Virus record (IMG/VR): IMGVR_UViG_3300008113_008039
Span: 1-37,323 of that record
DNA: 37,323 nt
From: a virus
Direction: 5' to 3' (one strand)
The position numbers were made by a program, and so were the translations under genes. The notes under the pieces were generated by a model, which saw only the letters and a list, made by a program, of their open reading frames with translations, was not told the DNA's origin and did no database searches. Each line of letters starts with the position of its first letter. Position 1 is the stretch's first letter. Positions 1-6,545 of the stretch are shown piece by piece.

Positions 1-414
1 ATAGTCAATACCAACGGTGCTAAGATAGATCGACTTTTGGCTCCACAAGCAGGCCTAAGTGATTTACAAAATACTATCTACACATTTGTCAACGCACAAA
101 GCAAGGCCAAAGCCTTAGATAATATTAACACTAAATCTTTCTTTGAATGGTTATCAACTTCTAAGGTTTCTGCACCCAAACAGAAAAAAATCTCAGATTT
201 AAATGTTGCCAACGCAGGAGTAATGGATTCTTTGTTTATACTAGTAGCAGAACTAATGAAGGCCAAGAATGAAGTTATTGCTGAATTAGATCAAGCCGAA
301 GGAGACATCACTGCTAACACCGGAGGAAAGCCTGGTGGCGAAGGTTATGTCAGCACCAAAGACGCTGTAAAACTAGTGCCTAGAGATCGTTGGACTCCAT
401 TTAGAGCCGATTAA
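1..414 (+). CDS. C-terminal part of an unidentified phage protein (5' partial)
   Basis: The reading frame is open from the first base, so this is the 3' end of a longer gene; an internal TTG at 37 could be mistaken for a start but has no ribosome binding site. The 137 visible residues are mostly helical and end with a glycine-rich turn, an EGYV motif, and KLVPRDRWTPFRAD. The EGYV...KLV pattern resembles the end of the nucleotidyltransferase/RNA-ligase-like domain of some large T4-like phage proteins, but the fragment is too short to assign. A late promoter and a hairpin leader for the next gene follow the stop. Confidence 0.6.
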   Translation: MVNTNGAKIDRLLAPQAGLSDLQNTIYTFVNAQSKAKALDNINTKSFFEWLSTSKVSAPKQKKISDLNVANAGVMDSLFILVAELMKAKNEVIAELDQAEGDITANTGGKPGGEGYVSTKDAVKLVPRDRWTPFRAD

Positions 415-445
415 CGCATCAATCCGCTTGGTTTTTCTTCCAAAA

Positions 446-453
446 TATAAATA
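446..453 (+). promoter_or_regulatory. T4-type late promoter, perfect TATAAATA
   Basis: This is an exact match to the T4 late promoter consensus read by gp55-type sigma factors. It lies about 50 bases ahead of the 507 start and is followed at once by the stem-loop leader at 463-477. Confidence 0.75.
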
Positions 454-462
454 CTAATGCCG

Positions 463-477
463 GTCCCGGAGCGGGAC
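463..477 (+). promoter_or_regulatory. 5' UTR hairpin with GGAGC pentaloop
   Basis: GTCCC (463-467) pairs with GGGAC (473-477) around a GGAGC loop. It sits between the late promoter and the AAGGAG ribosome binding site of the next gene. The same loop on a shorter stem occurs at 1402-1414, and AYAGG pentaloop hairpins occur in the leaders of dnaK and hsp20. A role in mRNA stability or translation is inference. Confidence 0.5.
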
Positions 478-506
478 TGAGATATTAGAGATAAGGAGAA
501 AATATC

Positions 507-872
507 ATGGCAGCAGTAACAAGAGTAAACCCCACAGCAGTGGCATTAGGTACACTACAAAGTACCCTACAACTAAAACTATTCAAATGCGTTTTGAATA
601 ACAGCGGCGTTGCAACAGCACGTGATGCTACATCTGCAGCATTTTTAACTGACGAAATTGGTACAACAGGCGCTTTAATGCAAATGAAGGCTAACGGTCT
701 TGAGTTGGCATTTATTGGTGACGGTCACGCACTTGATGTTGACACAGTTGCAACACGTTTAGGTCGTATCGTTGGTGCAGGTTCTGTCACTTCTTCAGGT
801 GTATGGACATTCACAGGCGGCGGTACATTGACTGTAACTAACCCAACAACTTTTGTTGGTTTACAGACCTAA
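507..872 (+). CDS. Small putative virion protein, unknown function
   Basis: This 121-residue protein is not recognised. It is rich in Ala, Thr, Gly and Val, has few charges, and has alternating small and hydrophobic residues in its second half (SSGVWTFTGGGTLTVTNPTT), which suggests beta structure. The start is secure: AAGGAG lies 8 bases upstream, behind a perfect late promoter and a hairpin leader. The gene is a single transcription unit closed by a strong terminator, the arrangement expected for an abundant late product such as a capsid decoration or tail protein. That role is inferred from composition and expression signals only. Confidence 0.7.
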   Translation: MAAVTRVNPTAVALGTLQSTLQLKLFKCVLNNSGVATARDATSAAFLTDEIGTTGALMQMKANGLELAFIGDGHALDVDTVATRLGRIVGAGSVTSSGVWTFTGGGTLTVTNPTTFVGLQT

Positions 873-900
873 TTAAAAATTTCCTAGGGATGGGAAGTGG

Positions 901-927
901 GGGCGGATTTATTCCGCCCTTTTTTTA
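901..927 (+). terminator. Rho-independent terminator
   Basis: GGGCGG (901-906) pairs with CCGCCC (914-919) around a 7-base loop and is followed by a run of eight T. It closes the 507-872 unit. Confidence 0.85.
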
Positions 928-949
928 TTGTTGTAAATAGTAGCATATT

Positions 950-1345
950 ATGGAACGCTACAGAATTATTTCCCTTGTTGATATAACTAGAAGCCGCGCT
1001 TCTAGATCAGAACACGACAAAGTAAAAATTGGACAACAGGCTAATTTTAACAGCCTTATACAGGCCATTGGGATTAGAGCCAACATTGATTGGGATCAGG
1101 ATCCCAAAGAGCATGATGGTAGATTTCCTGATCCTATAGAAGGTGCAGGCACCTATTGGACTTGGGAATTCGTTACAGAAAGATACAGTGTGTTTCTCAA
1201 AGACAATGATCCGGTTTTTCTAGTAAAAGAAGACATACACGGTGTTCCTGTGATAGATCAATTAAATAACACAGTAGAACTGATGCCACCGGCATTTCAA
1301 ACCAGAGGCGACAAGCAAAACATCTGGATATCTAAGATCAACTAA
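950..1345 (+). CDS. Conserved-type phage hypothetical protein
   Basis: This 131-residue soluble protein begins MERYRIISLVDITRSRA and has a tryptophan-rich middle (GTYWTWEFVTERYSVF). No signal peptide or membrane segment is visible. It looks like the small hypotheticals of marine T4-like genomes, but I recognise no domain. A weak late-promoter-like TGTAAATA lies about 12 bases before the start and no good ribosome binding site is visible, so the transcript might have almost no leader. Confidence 0.65.
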   Translation: MERYRIISLVDITRSRASRSEHDKVKIGQQANFNSLIQAIGIRANIDWDQDPKEHDGRFPDPIEGAGTYWTWEFVTERYSVFLKDNDPVFLVKEDIHGVPVIDQLNNTVELMPPAFQTRGDKQNIWISKIN

Positions 1346-1349
1346 ATTG

Positions 1350-1357
1350 GATAAATA
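1350..1357 (+). promoter_or_regulatory. Late promoter motif GATAAATA
   Basis: This NATAAATA octamer lies in the gap just after the preceding stop codon and about 86 bases upstream of the gene at 1444. Confidence 0.6.
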
Positions 1358-1401
1358 AAATTTACAAAGGCAAATAATTAGGCATTCTAACTTAGGCACA
1401 T

Positions 1402-1414
1402 GTCCGGAGCGGAC
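1402..1414 (+). promoter_or_regulatory. 5' UTR hairpin with GGAGC pentaloop
   Basis: GTCC (1402-1405) pairs with GGAC (1411-1414) around GGAGC, the same loop as at 468-472. It lies downstream of a late promoter and upstream of the AGGAG ribosome binding site at 1430-1434. Confidence 0.45.
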
Positions 1415-1443
1415 CTTGACTTAATATACAGGAGATAGCCTAA

Positions 1444-1764
1444 ATGGCCACAGTGGTAGAGCGAGTCGGCGTACTTGAGACAAAAGTACAGCACATAGAC
1501 GAAAAGATTGACGACCTAAAGATAGGAGTCAAAGACATGCACGATTGCTTAGACAATACTAGAGACACACTAACGCAAACTCTAGCGGTCATGCGTGAAG
1601 AATCAACGAAACAACACAATGAACTGGCTGGCAAAGTTGCAGATGTGGAAAAGGCCAAAGATAAATTAATGCTGTATGGTATGATAGGAGCAGCGTTTGT
1701 TGCAGGTGCAGGTTGGAGTGGCGCAATTAATTTTCCAATGATTGTCAAGTTCTTAGGTATCTAA
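1444..1764 (+). CDS. XhlA-like coiled-coil protein with one membrane anchor
   Basis: The 106 residues comprise an N-terminal coiled coil (about residues 5-75, heptads such as VGVLETKVQHIDEKIDDLKI) and one hydrophobic segment near the C terminus (about 77-100, MLYGMIGAAFVAGAGWSGAI). This layout matches hemolysin XhlA/holin-associated small proteins of phages, which sit in the inner membrane and assist lysis. The start follows AGGAG by 9 bases. The gene has its own late promoter, leader hairpin and terminator. The lysis role is inferred from architecture; a tail or membrane-scaffold role is possible. Confidence 0.6.
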   Translation: MATVVERVGVLETKVQHIDEKIDDLKIGVKDMHDCLDNTRDTLTQTLAVMREESTKQHNELAGKVADVEKAKDKLMLYGMIGAAFVAGAGWSGAINFPMIVKFLGI

Positions 1765-1783
1765 AATATACGCAGTTAAATAA

Positions 1784-1804
1784 GGGTCATAAGACCCTTT
1801 TTTT
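1784..1804 (+). terminator. Rho-independent terminator
   Basis: GGGTC (1784-1788) and GACCC (1793-1797) pair around ATAA, followed by seven T that run directly into the ATG of the next gene at 1805. Confidence 0.8.
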
Positions 1805-2245
1805 ATGACTGATATTTCTAAGCGTCTCGAGCAGTTTGTAAACTCAGCGCAAAAAAGATTACTACAAAAGAATCAAATTCTCCCTGTGCGAACAGAGGAA
1901 GGTATCCTTGTAGGCGATGTATTGATTATCAGCGAAGGGAATATCAAACATATTAAAAAAAGAAATGACATGCTGTATGTAAACGTTTATCTAAACGCTA
2001 CTGCTATCAAATTAGCCAATATCAGTCATGAAAATCCTACCAGTGTCCAAGCAAAGAAACTCTATGATGCTGATCAGGAGTACGGTAAATGGTTTGTAGA
2101 TAGTCAGATATTACGTTCACAGTATCAAAAAGCCCTAGATAAAAAAGACTATGATCGAGCCGATATGCTGTATTCTAGATATTGTGTAAGTAGAGATAGA
2201 GCAGAAAATGCCAAAAATATTGCTAGGGCTTTGGCAGGCGATTGA
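1805..2245 (+). CDS. Phage hypothetical protein
   Basis: This is a 146-residue soluble protein. The first half reads as a small beta domain (ILPVRTEEGILVGDVLIIS, then DMLYVNVYLNATAIKLANIS). The second half is a charged helical hairpin with many Tyr, Asp and Arg residues (residues about 85-140). The ATG abuts the T-run of the preceding terminator and has no Shine-Dalgarno sequence, so the start is either leaderless or translated from readthrough. Function is unknown; position suggests a virion or assembly role. Confidence 0.65.
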   Translation: MTDISKRLEQFVNSAQKRLLQKNQILPVRTEEGILVGDVLIISEGNIKHIKKRNDMLYVNVYLNATAIKLANISHENPTSVQAKKLYDADQEYGKWFVDSQILRSQYQKALDKKDYDRADMLYSRYCVSRDRAENAKNIARALAGD

Positions 2246-2252
2246 ATAAATA
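2245..2252 (+). promoter_or_regulatory. Late promoter motif AATAAATA
   Basis: This octamer overlaps the end of the preceding gene and lies 24 bases upstream of the ATG at 2277. A second weaker CATAAAT copy follows at 2256-2262. Confidence 0.55.
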
Positions 2253-2276
2253 TATCATAAATCCGGATTTGACAAT

Positions 2277-3101
2277 ATGAAAACAACAGACCTATTTGCA
2301 ATTAACAGATCAAGCCAAAGGCTAAATGAAAGTTTATTAAAGATGTTTGGTAAACGAGTAAACCTAGAAAATTTTGATCTACACCAATTACAGGATGCTA
2401 GAAACAAACTACGCACCCAAGTAAGCCAGATGCGTAGCAGTTCAGGATTTAACGAAAATTTAGAAAATGATGCTTTTCATCAAGCACAGTGGATTTTAGA
2501 TGCTATCAACAGTGAAATAGCAGAGAGAGAAGAATTCACAGTGGAAGACGAAGAAGAATTATCAGAAGCCACAGAACAAGAACCCCAAGGAGAAGAAATG
2601 GCAACATTACAGGAAGGCGAAGTACAACAGGCCAGTGCTATCGTCACAGCAAAAACAATGGTAGATAGAGTAGGTCGTTGGATTGAAGAACTTTCTGGCA
2701 TGGAGAACGATACCTTATTGCAATTAGGTGATTCTATCCGTGACGAAATGGGATCCGAGCAGGCTAAGAATTTTATTTCAGCAGTTGCTCCAGCCATTCA
2801 GCAAGCATTAGAAAATCTCAAGACCACACGCGAAACATTATCCACAGGTGTACGTCAACTTACCGGCGAAGAACAAGCAGCAGGTATGCTTGGTGCTGAA
2901 CCAGAAGCAGGTGCTGAAGATGACATGCCTGCGGCAGCACCAGATGAAATGAACATGCCTGCTGATGAGCCACTAGCACCAGAAGCAGACGACGAGTTTG
3001 GCGCTGCTGATGCAGCAGCAGGTGGATTAGAAACTGCAGGTCGTGAGCAGAGAGAATCTATTAATTATCAAAGTCGTTTACTTAAAGTTCTAGCAGGATA
3101 A
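2277..3101 (+). CDS. Acidic phage protein, possible head or assembly factor
   Basis: This is a 274-residue strongly acidic protein. Residues 1-80 are helical (HQLQDARNKLRTQVSQMR), followed by a Glu-rich linker (about 80-115), a helical region (about 115-200), and an Ala/Glu/Asp/Pro tail ending in a basic segment (RESINYQSRLLKVLAG). Acidic, low-complexity helical proteins with a basic C terminus are common among T4-like scaffold or core proteins, but no family is recognised. Its stop overlaps the next ATG by one base (TAATG), so it is translationally coupled to the two genes that follow. Confidence 0.6.
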   Translation: MKTTDLFAINRSSQRLNESLLKMFGKRVNLENFDLHQLQDARNKLRTQVSQMRSSSGFNENLENDAFHQAQWILDAINSEIAEREEFTVEDEEELSEATEQEPQGEEMATLQEGEVQQASAIVTAKTMVDRVGRWIEELSGMENDTLLQLGDSIRDEMGSEQAKNFISAVAPAIQQALENLKTTRETLSTGVRQLTGEEQAAGMLGAEPEAGAEDDMPAAAPDEMNMPADEPLAPEADDEFGAADAAAGGLETAGREQRESINYQSRLLKVLAG

Positions 3102-3373
3102 TGAGATTTACAGATTTTATCAATGCCGGTGACTTTTTACAGGTCAAAGAACTTGCACCTGCACTAGCACCGGCTGCCCCTGGATCTGCACCAGCACCAG
3201 GACAAGCACAACCTCCTGCACAATCAGGACAAGCGCCAGGGGGCATAAATCCTCAACAAGCAGCCACAATGGTTAAACAACGGGCTGACCAGAAAAAACA
3301 AATTCAAGATCAAATCAAACAACTTGAACAACAATTAGCAGATGCTAGAAAACAATTAGCGAGCCTAGGATGA
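3101..3373 (+). CDS. Small Pro/Ala-rich coiled-coil phage protein
   Basis: The 90-residue protein has a short N-terminal helix (MRFTDFINAGDFLQ), a flexible Ala/Pro/Gln/Gly linker (about residues 22-55) and a C-terminal coiled coil (about 58-88, QKKQIQDQIKQLEQQLADA). It starts inside the stop of the previous gene and overlaps the next start by 4 bases (ATGA). Its opening MRF-x-x-F resembles those of the next gene and of the gene at 31348 (MRAFEF), suggesting a shared short N-terminal motif. Function is unknown. Confidence 0.6.
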   Translation: MRFTDFINAGDFLQVKELAPALAPAAPGSAPAPGQAQPPAQSGQAPGGINPQQAATMVKQRADQKKQIQDQIKQLEQQLADARKQLASLG

Positions 3374-3756
3374 GATTTTTTGAATTTGCAGGTGATGACG
3401 GTGTAGACAAATTCGTTATGGTTCTTCGCAACTATATTGGACGAGCAGCATCAAAAAAAGCACCAGCAAAACTAAATTGGAATGGACTACAACAGATCCT
3501 TAGAAGCAACGGATTTGAAGTATCTGCTGATTACGAAACATTCAAAGCCATGTATGATGCTAGTCCTGCTATTCAAAATTTAGTTAAGAATTTCAACGAC
3601 AAAGGCATAGAACTTAATGTACCTGGAGCACCAAACGAAGAACCAAAAGGCGACGGTACCAAAGGTCCAGAAGACAGCCAAGCAGCAGTGGATCAAACAG
3701 CAGCCTCTGCCGCCGCAGGGCAGTTAGCCAAATCACAGGCCACACCCCAGATTTGA
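3370..3756 (+). CDS. Phage hypothetical protein
   Basis: The 128 residues form an ordered domain (about 1-90: DKFVMVLRNYIGRAASKK, then WNGLQQILRSNGFEVSADYE and FKAMYDASPAIQNLVKNF) and a disordered Gly/Pro/Gln/Ala tail. It is the last of three coupled genes (2277-3756) and probably works with them. No enzyme motif is visible. I recognise the style of protein from T4-like marine phages but cannot name a function. Confidence 0.6.
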   Translation: MRFFEFAGDDGVDKFVMVLRNYIGRAASKKAPAKLNWNGLQQILRSNGFEVSADYETFKAMYDASPAIQNLVKNFNDKGIELNVPGAPNEEPKGDGTKGPEDSQAAVDQTAASAAAGQLAKSQATPQI

Positions 3757-3789
3757 CAAATACAAAATAATCCTGTAATATATACAGGA
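3753..3789 (+). promoter_or_regulatory. Sigma70-type promoter overlapping a hairpin at the start codon
   Basis: TTGACA (3753-3758), a 17-base spacer and TAATAT (3776-3781) place transcription start at about 3788, next to the ATG at 3789, so the mRNA could be leaderless. The same bases also form an inverted repeat, TCCTGTA (3771-3777) with TACAGGA (3783-3789). The palindrome could be an operator or, on a read-through transcript, could sequester the start. Confidence 0.45.
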
Positions 3790-4487
3790 TGACACAATAC
3801 ACTCCTCCCCCATTCGTTGAACGTTTTCAATATAAAAACTGTACTCAGGTCAATGATCCTGTAACTCGTAAACGAGTATATCTAACTCCTGACGGAGAAA
3901 GTCTTCCTTCAGTTACTACTATTCTTAGTGCTACCAAAGATATGACAGCACTAAACGAATGGAAGAAACGTATAGGTGAAGAAAAAGCCAAACAGATTAC
4001 CACTGAGGCTGCAGGCGTTGGCACAGCCATGCATAGTAACCTTGAACGATTTATTGCAGGTATACAACGTCAGCCTGGTAACAATCCAGTCCACGTACAG
4101 GCCAATGCAATGGCAGATATTATCATACAACAGGGACTTAGCAATGTCAACGAAGTGTGGGCTATGGAACAGAGTCTTTACTTTCCAGGTTTATACTCCG
4201 GTACTACAGACCTAGTAGCAGTTTACAAAGATAATCCTTCAGTCTGCGATTACAAACAAACCAACAAGCCTAAAAAAGAAGAGTGGGTAGACGATTACAA
4301 ACTTCAATTAGTTGCCTATATATTAGCACATAATGAAGTCTACGGCACAGACATTCGTGAAGGTCATGTTTTTATGTGCAGTCGTAACTGTGAATACCAG
4401 CAGTTTGATCTATGGCCTAGCGATTTTAACAAATATCAAGATCTTTGGCTGAACAAAGTAGAAGAGTACTATATGCTGAACGGATAA
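3789..4487 (+). CDS. PD-(D/E)XK superfamily nuclease (phage exonuclease type)
   Basis: This 232-residue protein has the signatures of the RecB/Cas4-like PD-(D/E)XK fold: a His in GTAMHSNLERF (about residue 80), an Asp in YSGTTDLVAVY (about 143), the D-Y-K catalytic triplet in VCDYKQTNKPKKEEW (about 153-157), and the following QLVAYILAHNEVYG helix. Such nucleases in marine T4-like phages are annotated as exonucleases and likely act in recombination or DNA recycling. No iron-sulfur cysteine cluster is apparent. A sigma70-type promoter lies directly upstream, and the gene has no Shine-Dalgarno sequence. Confidence 0.8.
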   Translation: MTQYTPPPFVERFQYKNCTQVNDPVTRKRVYLTPDGESLPSVTTILSATKDMTALNEWKKRIGEEKAKQITTEAAGVGTAMHSNLERFIAGIQRQPGNNPVHVQANAMADIIIQQGLSNVNEVWAMEQSLYFPGLYSGTTDLVAVYKDNPSVCDYKQTNKPKKEEWVDDYKLQLVAYILAHNEVYGTDIREGHVFMCSRNCEYQQFDLWPSDFNKYQDLWLNKVEEYYMLNG

Positions 4488-4506
4488 ATACCCTATAACG
4501 AGGGTA
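4483..4506 (+). promoter_or_regulatory. Late promoter GATAAATA with leader hairpin
   Basis: GATAAATA (4483-4490) overlaps the end of the nuclease gene. TACCCT (4489-4494) pairs with AGGGTA (4501-4506) around ATAACG, forming a hairpin immediately before the tailspike start at 4512. Confidence 0.55.
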
Positions 4507-4511
4507 TTTCA

Positions 4512-6104
4512 ATGGCTGTTGTTCAGATATCTAAAATACAAGTCCGAAGAGGACAAAAGAATACAGGTATAGGTATTCCGCAATTAAGTTCTGCAGAGTT
4601 TGCGTGGGCTATCGATTCACAAGAACTTTTCATAGGTAATGGTGCAGTAGCGGAAGGTGCACCGTATGTTGGAAATACCAAAATATTAACCGAGCACGAT
4701 AATATTTTAGAATTGGCGGCAAGTTATAGATATGCGGAACCAGAGCCATCTATATTTTTAAGTGTGCCTCGCAGCCTACAGTCTAAGTTAGATGAATATG
4801 TTTCTGTAGTAGACTTCGGTGCAGTGCCCGATGGCAGCACTGACAACGTGGCAGCGTTTGAGGCTGCATTTACACAACTATTTAGAAATCAAGACAGCAA
4901 ATTTAAGAAAGTGTTGTATATACCAAATGGTGTCTATATATTCGCTAGTAGTTTAAAAATTCCTAACACAGCCATAATCCGCGGTGAGACCAAGGAAGGA
5001 GTGGTTTTAGAAATAAACACCAACAGCATATCGTTCACCGGAGTAAATGGTGAACTAGAAATAGATTTTAACAGTACTAATAGACCTAGAAATATTAGTA
5101 TTTCTAATCTTACTATCAGCAGAAGCATAGGTGAAACTAATATTACTGGTATCGCAGACTCTGTATTTGACAATGTACAATGGATATCTGAATACGAATT
5201 AGGCGATCCCTTTACTGGAAGTATCGGCGATCAGCCGTCGGCAGTAAGATGGGAAAATAGTCTACCAGGCACAAAGGTTACCGATGTGACATTTAAAAAT
5301 TGCACATGGGAATCTAACATTTTATCAGTTAAATCAGATCAGGTTGTTATAGATCCTAGCCAGCCTCCTATCTATGATACTTTTGTGAATTTTGAAAACT
5401 GTGATTTTTCTGTAGGTCACACTGCTATACTAATAAATGGTATTTCTGATCAAGGAAATCGTTGGACTATCAATGATAGCAAATTTGAAGAAATATATTC
5501 TAGAGCCTTTGCTGCTAACTTTGGTATAGGAACTAAAATACAAAGATCAAAGTTTATCAACTGCGGAAATCAAACTAACACCGCAGCCAATCCTGTTACA
5601 GACATTGTATCGTTTGGTCAGTCTATGGAAAACATTGTAGTCCAGTGTTCTAGCAATAGACATCAACAGGGCGGATTTACCAGTGTAAGTACCAAAGGTG
5701 TTGAGGTTGAAGTTTTGGGCTCAGCCAGAACTAGTTTGATAGACATGAATCGCAGCGACATATTCTTGTCTAATAGTTTTAGACCATTAGCAGTATTCAG
5801 CGCCTATAACAGATATACTTACATAGATTATATTCTTAATCTAGGAGTACATTCTAGGTCAGGACAGATAGTAATAATGGTGCCTGAGGATCAAGGCAGT
5901 ATTTCATTTACTGATAATTACGCATATTCAACACCATTCGTCTCAGAACCAGGAGGATTATTGATGACAAATTTCCAATTCAACGTAGAACTAAAAGACA
6001 ATAACGGAGACAGCGGTTTGGAAACTATATTATTGTCATATCAAAATCCTCTGGCTACTGGTGCCACCGGAAACCTATCTTACACGATAAGTTACGGTGT
6101 TTGA
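4512..6104 (+). CDS. Tailspike / receptor-binding protein with pectate-lyase-type beta-helix
   Basis: The 530-residue protein has two parts. Residues 1-70 are the attachment domain seen on many phage fibres (IQVRRGQ, LSSAEFAWAIDSQELFIGNG, TKILTEHDNIL). From about residue 95 it has the pectate-lyase-3 entry motif VSVVDFGAVPDGSTDNVAAF, then YIPNGVYIF and a long run of short beta-strands with stacked Asn residues (NISISNLTISRS, FKNCTWESN, FENCDFSVG) typical of a right-handed beta-helix. It likely binds or degrades a surface glycan of the host. Its stop lies inside the next gene. Confidence 0.85.
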   Translation: MAVVQISKIQVRRGQKNTGIGIPQLSSAEFAWAIDSQELFIGNGAVAEGAPYVGNTKILTEHDNILELAASYRYAEPEPSIFLSVPRSLQSKLDEYVSVVDFGAVPDGSTDNVAAFEAAFTQLFRNQDSKFKKVLYIPNGVYIFASSLKIPNTAIIRGETKEGVVLEINTNSISFTGVNGELEIDFNSTNRPRNISISNLTISRSIGETNITGIADSVFDNVQWISEYELGDPFTGSIGDQPSAVRWENSLPGTKVTDVTFKNCTWESNILSVKSDQVVIDPSQPPIYDTFVNFENCDFSVGHTAILINGISDQGNRWTINDSKFEEIYSRAFAANFGIGTKIQRSKFINCGNQTNTAANPVTDIVSFGQSMENIVVQCSSNRHQQGGFTSVSTKGVEVEVLGSARTSLIDMNRSDIFLSNSFRPLAVFSAYNRYTYIDYILNLGVHSRSGQIVIMVPEDQGSISFTDNYAYSTPFVSEPGGLLMTNFQFNVELKDNNGDSGLETILLSYQNPLATGATGNLSYTISYGV

Positions 6105-6522
6105 TCTCCACGGCACAGAGAGATTAATAGAATGGAAAAAGTTCAGAGATAGTTTAGAAACGGACGAATCACCTTTGATTCGAGTTGCTGATCTTTGGTC
6201 AAAAGCACCATTCGTTAACTCTTACCTCAATCCAAAAAACCCTACCGAATGGCCCGATCCATGGCAGTTAATTCTTGATCTTAAACTAGATGATCTTGCT
6301 ATCTGTCTAGGAATGCTGTATACTATTAAATTAACACAGCGGTTTATGGATATTGAATGCGAGATACATACGTCTATGCTATCTAAAGAGTTTAATAAAA
6401 AATTCTTTTTAGTAGTAGATAATAAGCACGTTTTAAATTATACATTCGGTTCTGTAGATAGTTTAAACGTACTTGATCGGGCCCTGACTGACAAAATTTG
6501 GTCAGGCCACAAATTGCCATAA
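6097..6522 (+). CDS. Phage hypothetical protein (GTG start)
   Basis: This 141-residue protein starts at a GTG inside the tailspike gene (8-base overlap), so it is probably translated by coupling and could be a tailspike partner or chaperone. It has a Trp-rich N-terminal half (LIEWKKFRDSLE, TEWPDPWQLI), a central helix (LDDLAICLGMLYTIKLTQRF) and a short beta-like C-terminal half. No catalytic motif is recognised. Confidence 0.65.
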   Translation: MFDLHGTERLIEWKKFRDSLETDESPLIRVADLWSKAPFVNSYLNPKNPTEWPDPWQLILDLKLDDLAICLGMLYTIKLTQRFMDIECEIHTSMLSKEFNKKFFLVVDNKHVLNYTFGSVDSLNVLDRALTDKIWSGHKLP

Positions 6523-6525
6523 ATA
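6518..6525 (+). promoter_or_regulatory. Late-type promoter motif CATAAATA
   Basis: This NATAAATA octamer overlaps the preceding stop and lies 20 bases upstream of nrdA. nrdA would usually be an early or middle gene, so the site may only add late expression. Confidence 0.45.
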
Positions 6526-6545
6526 TCAGACTTCGAGAGACATAG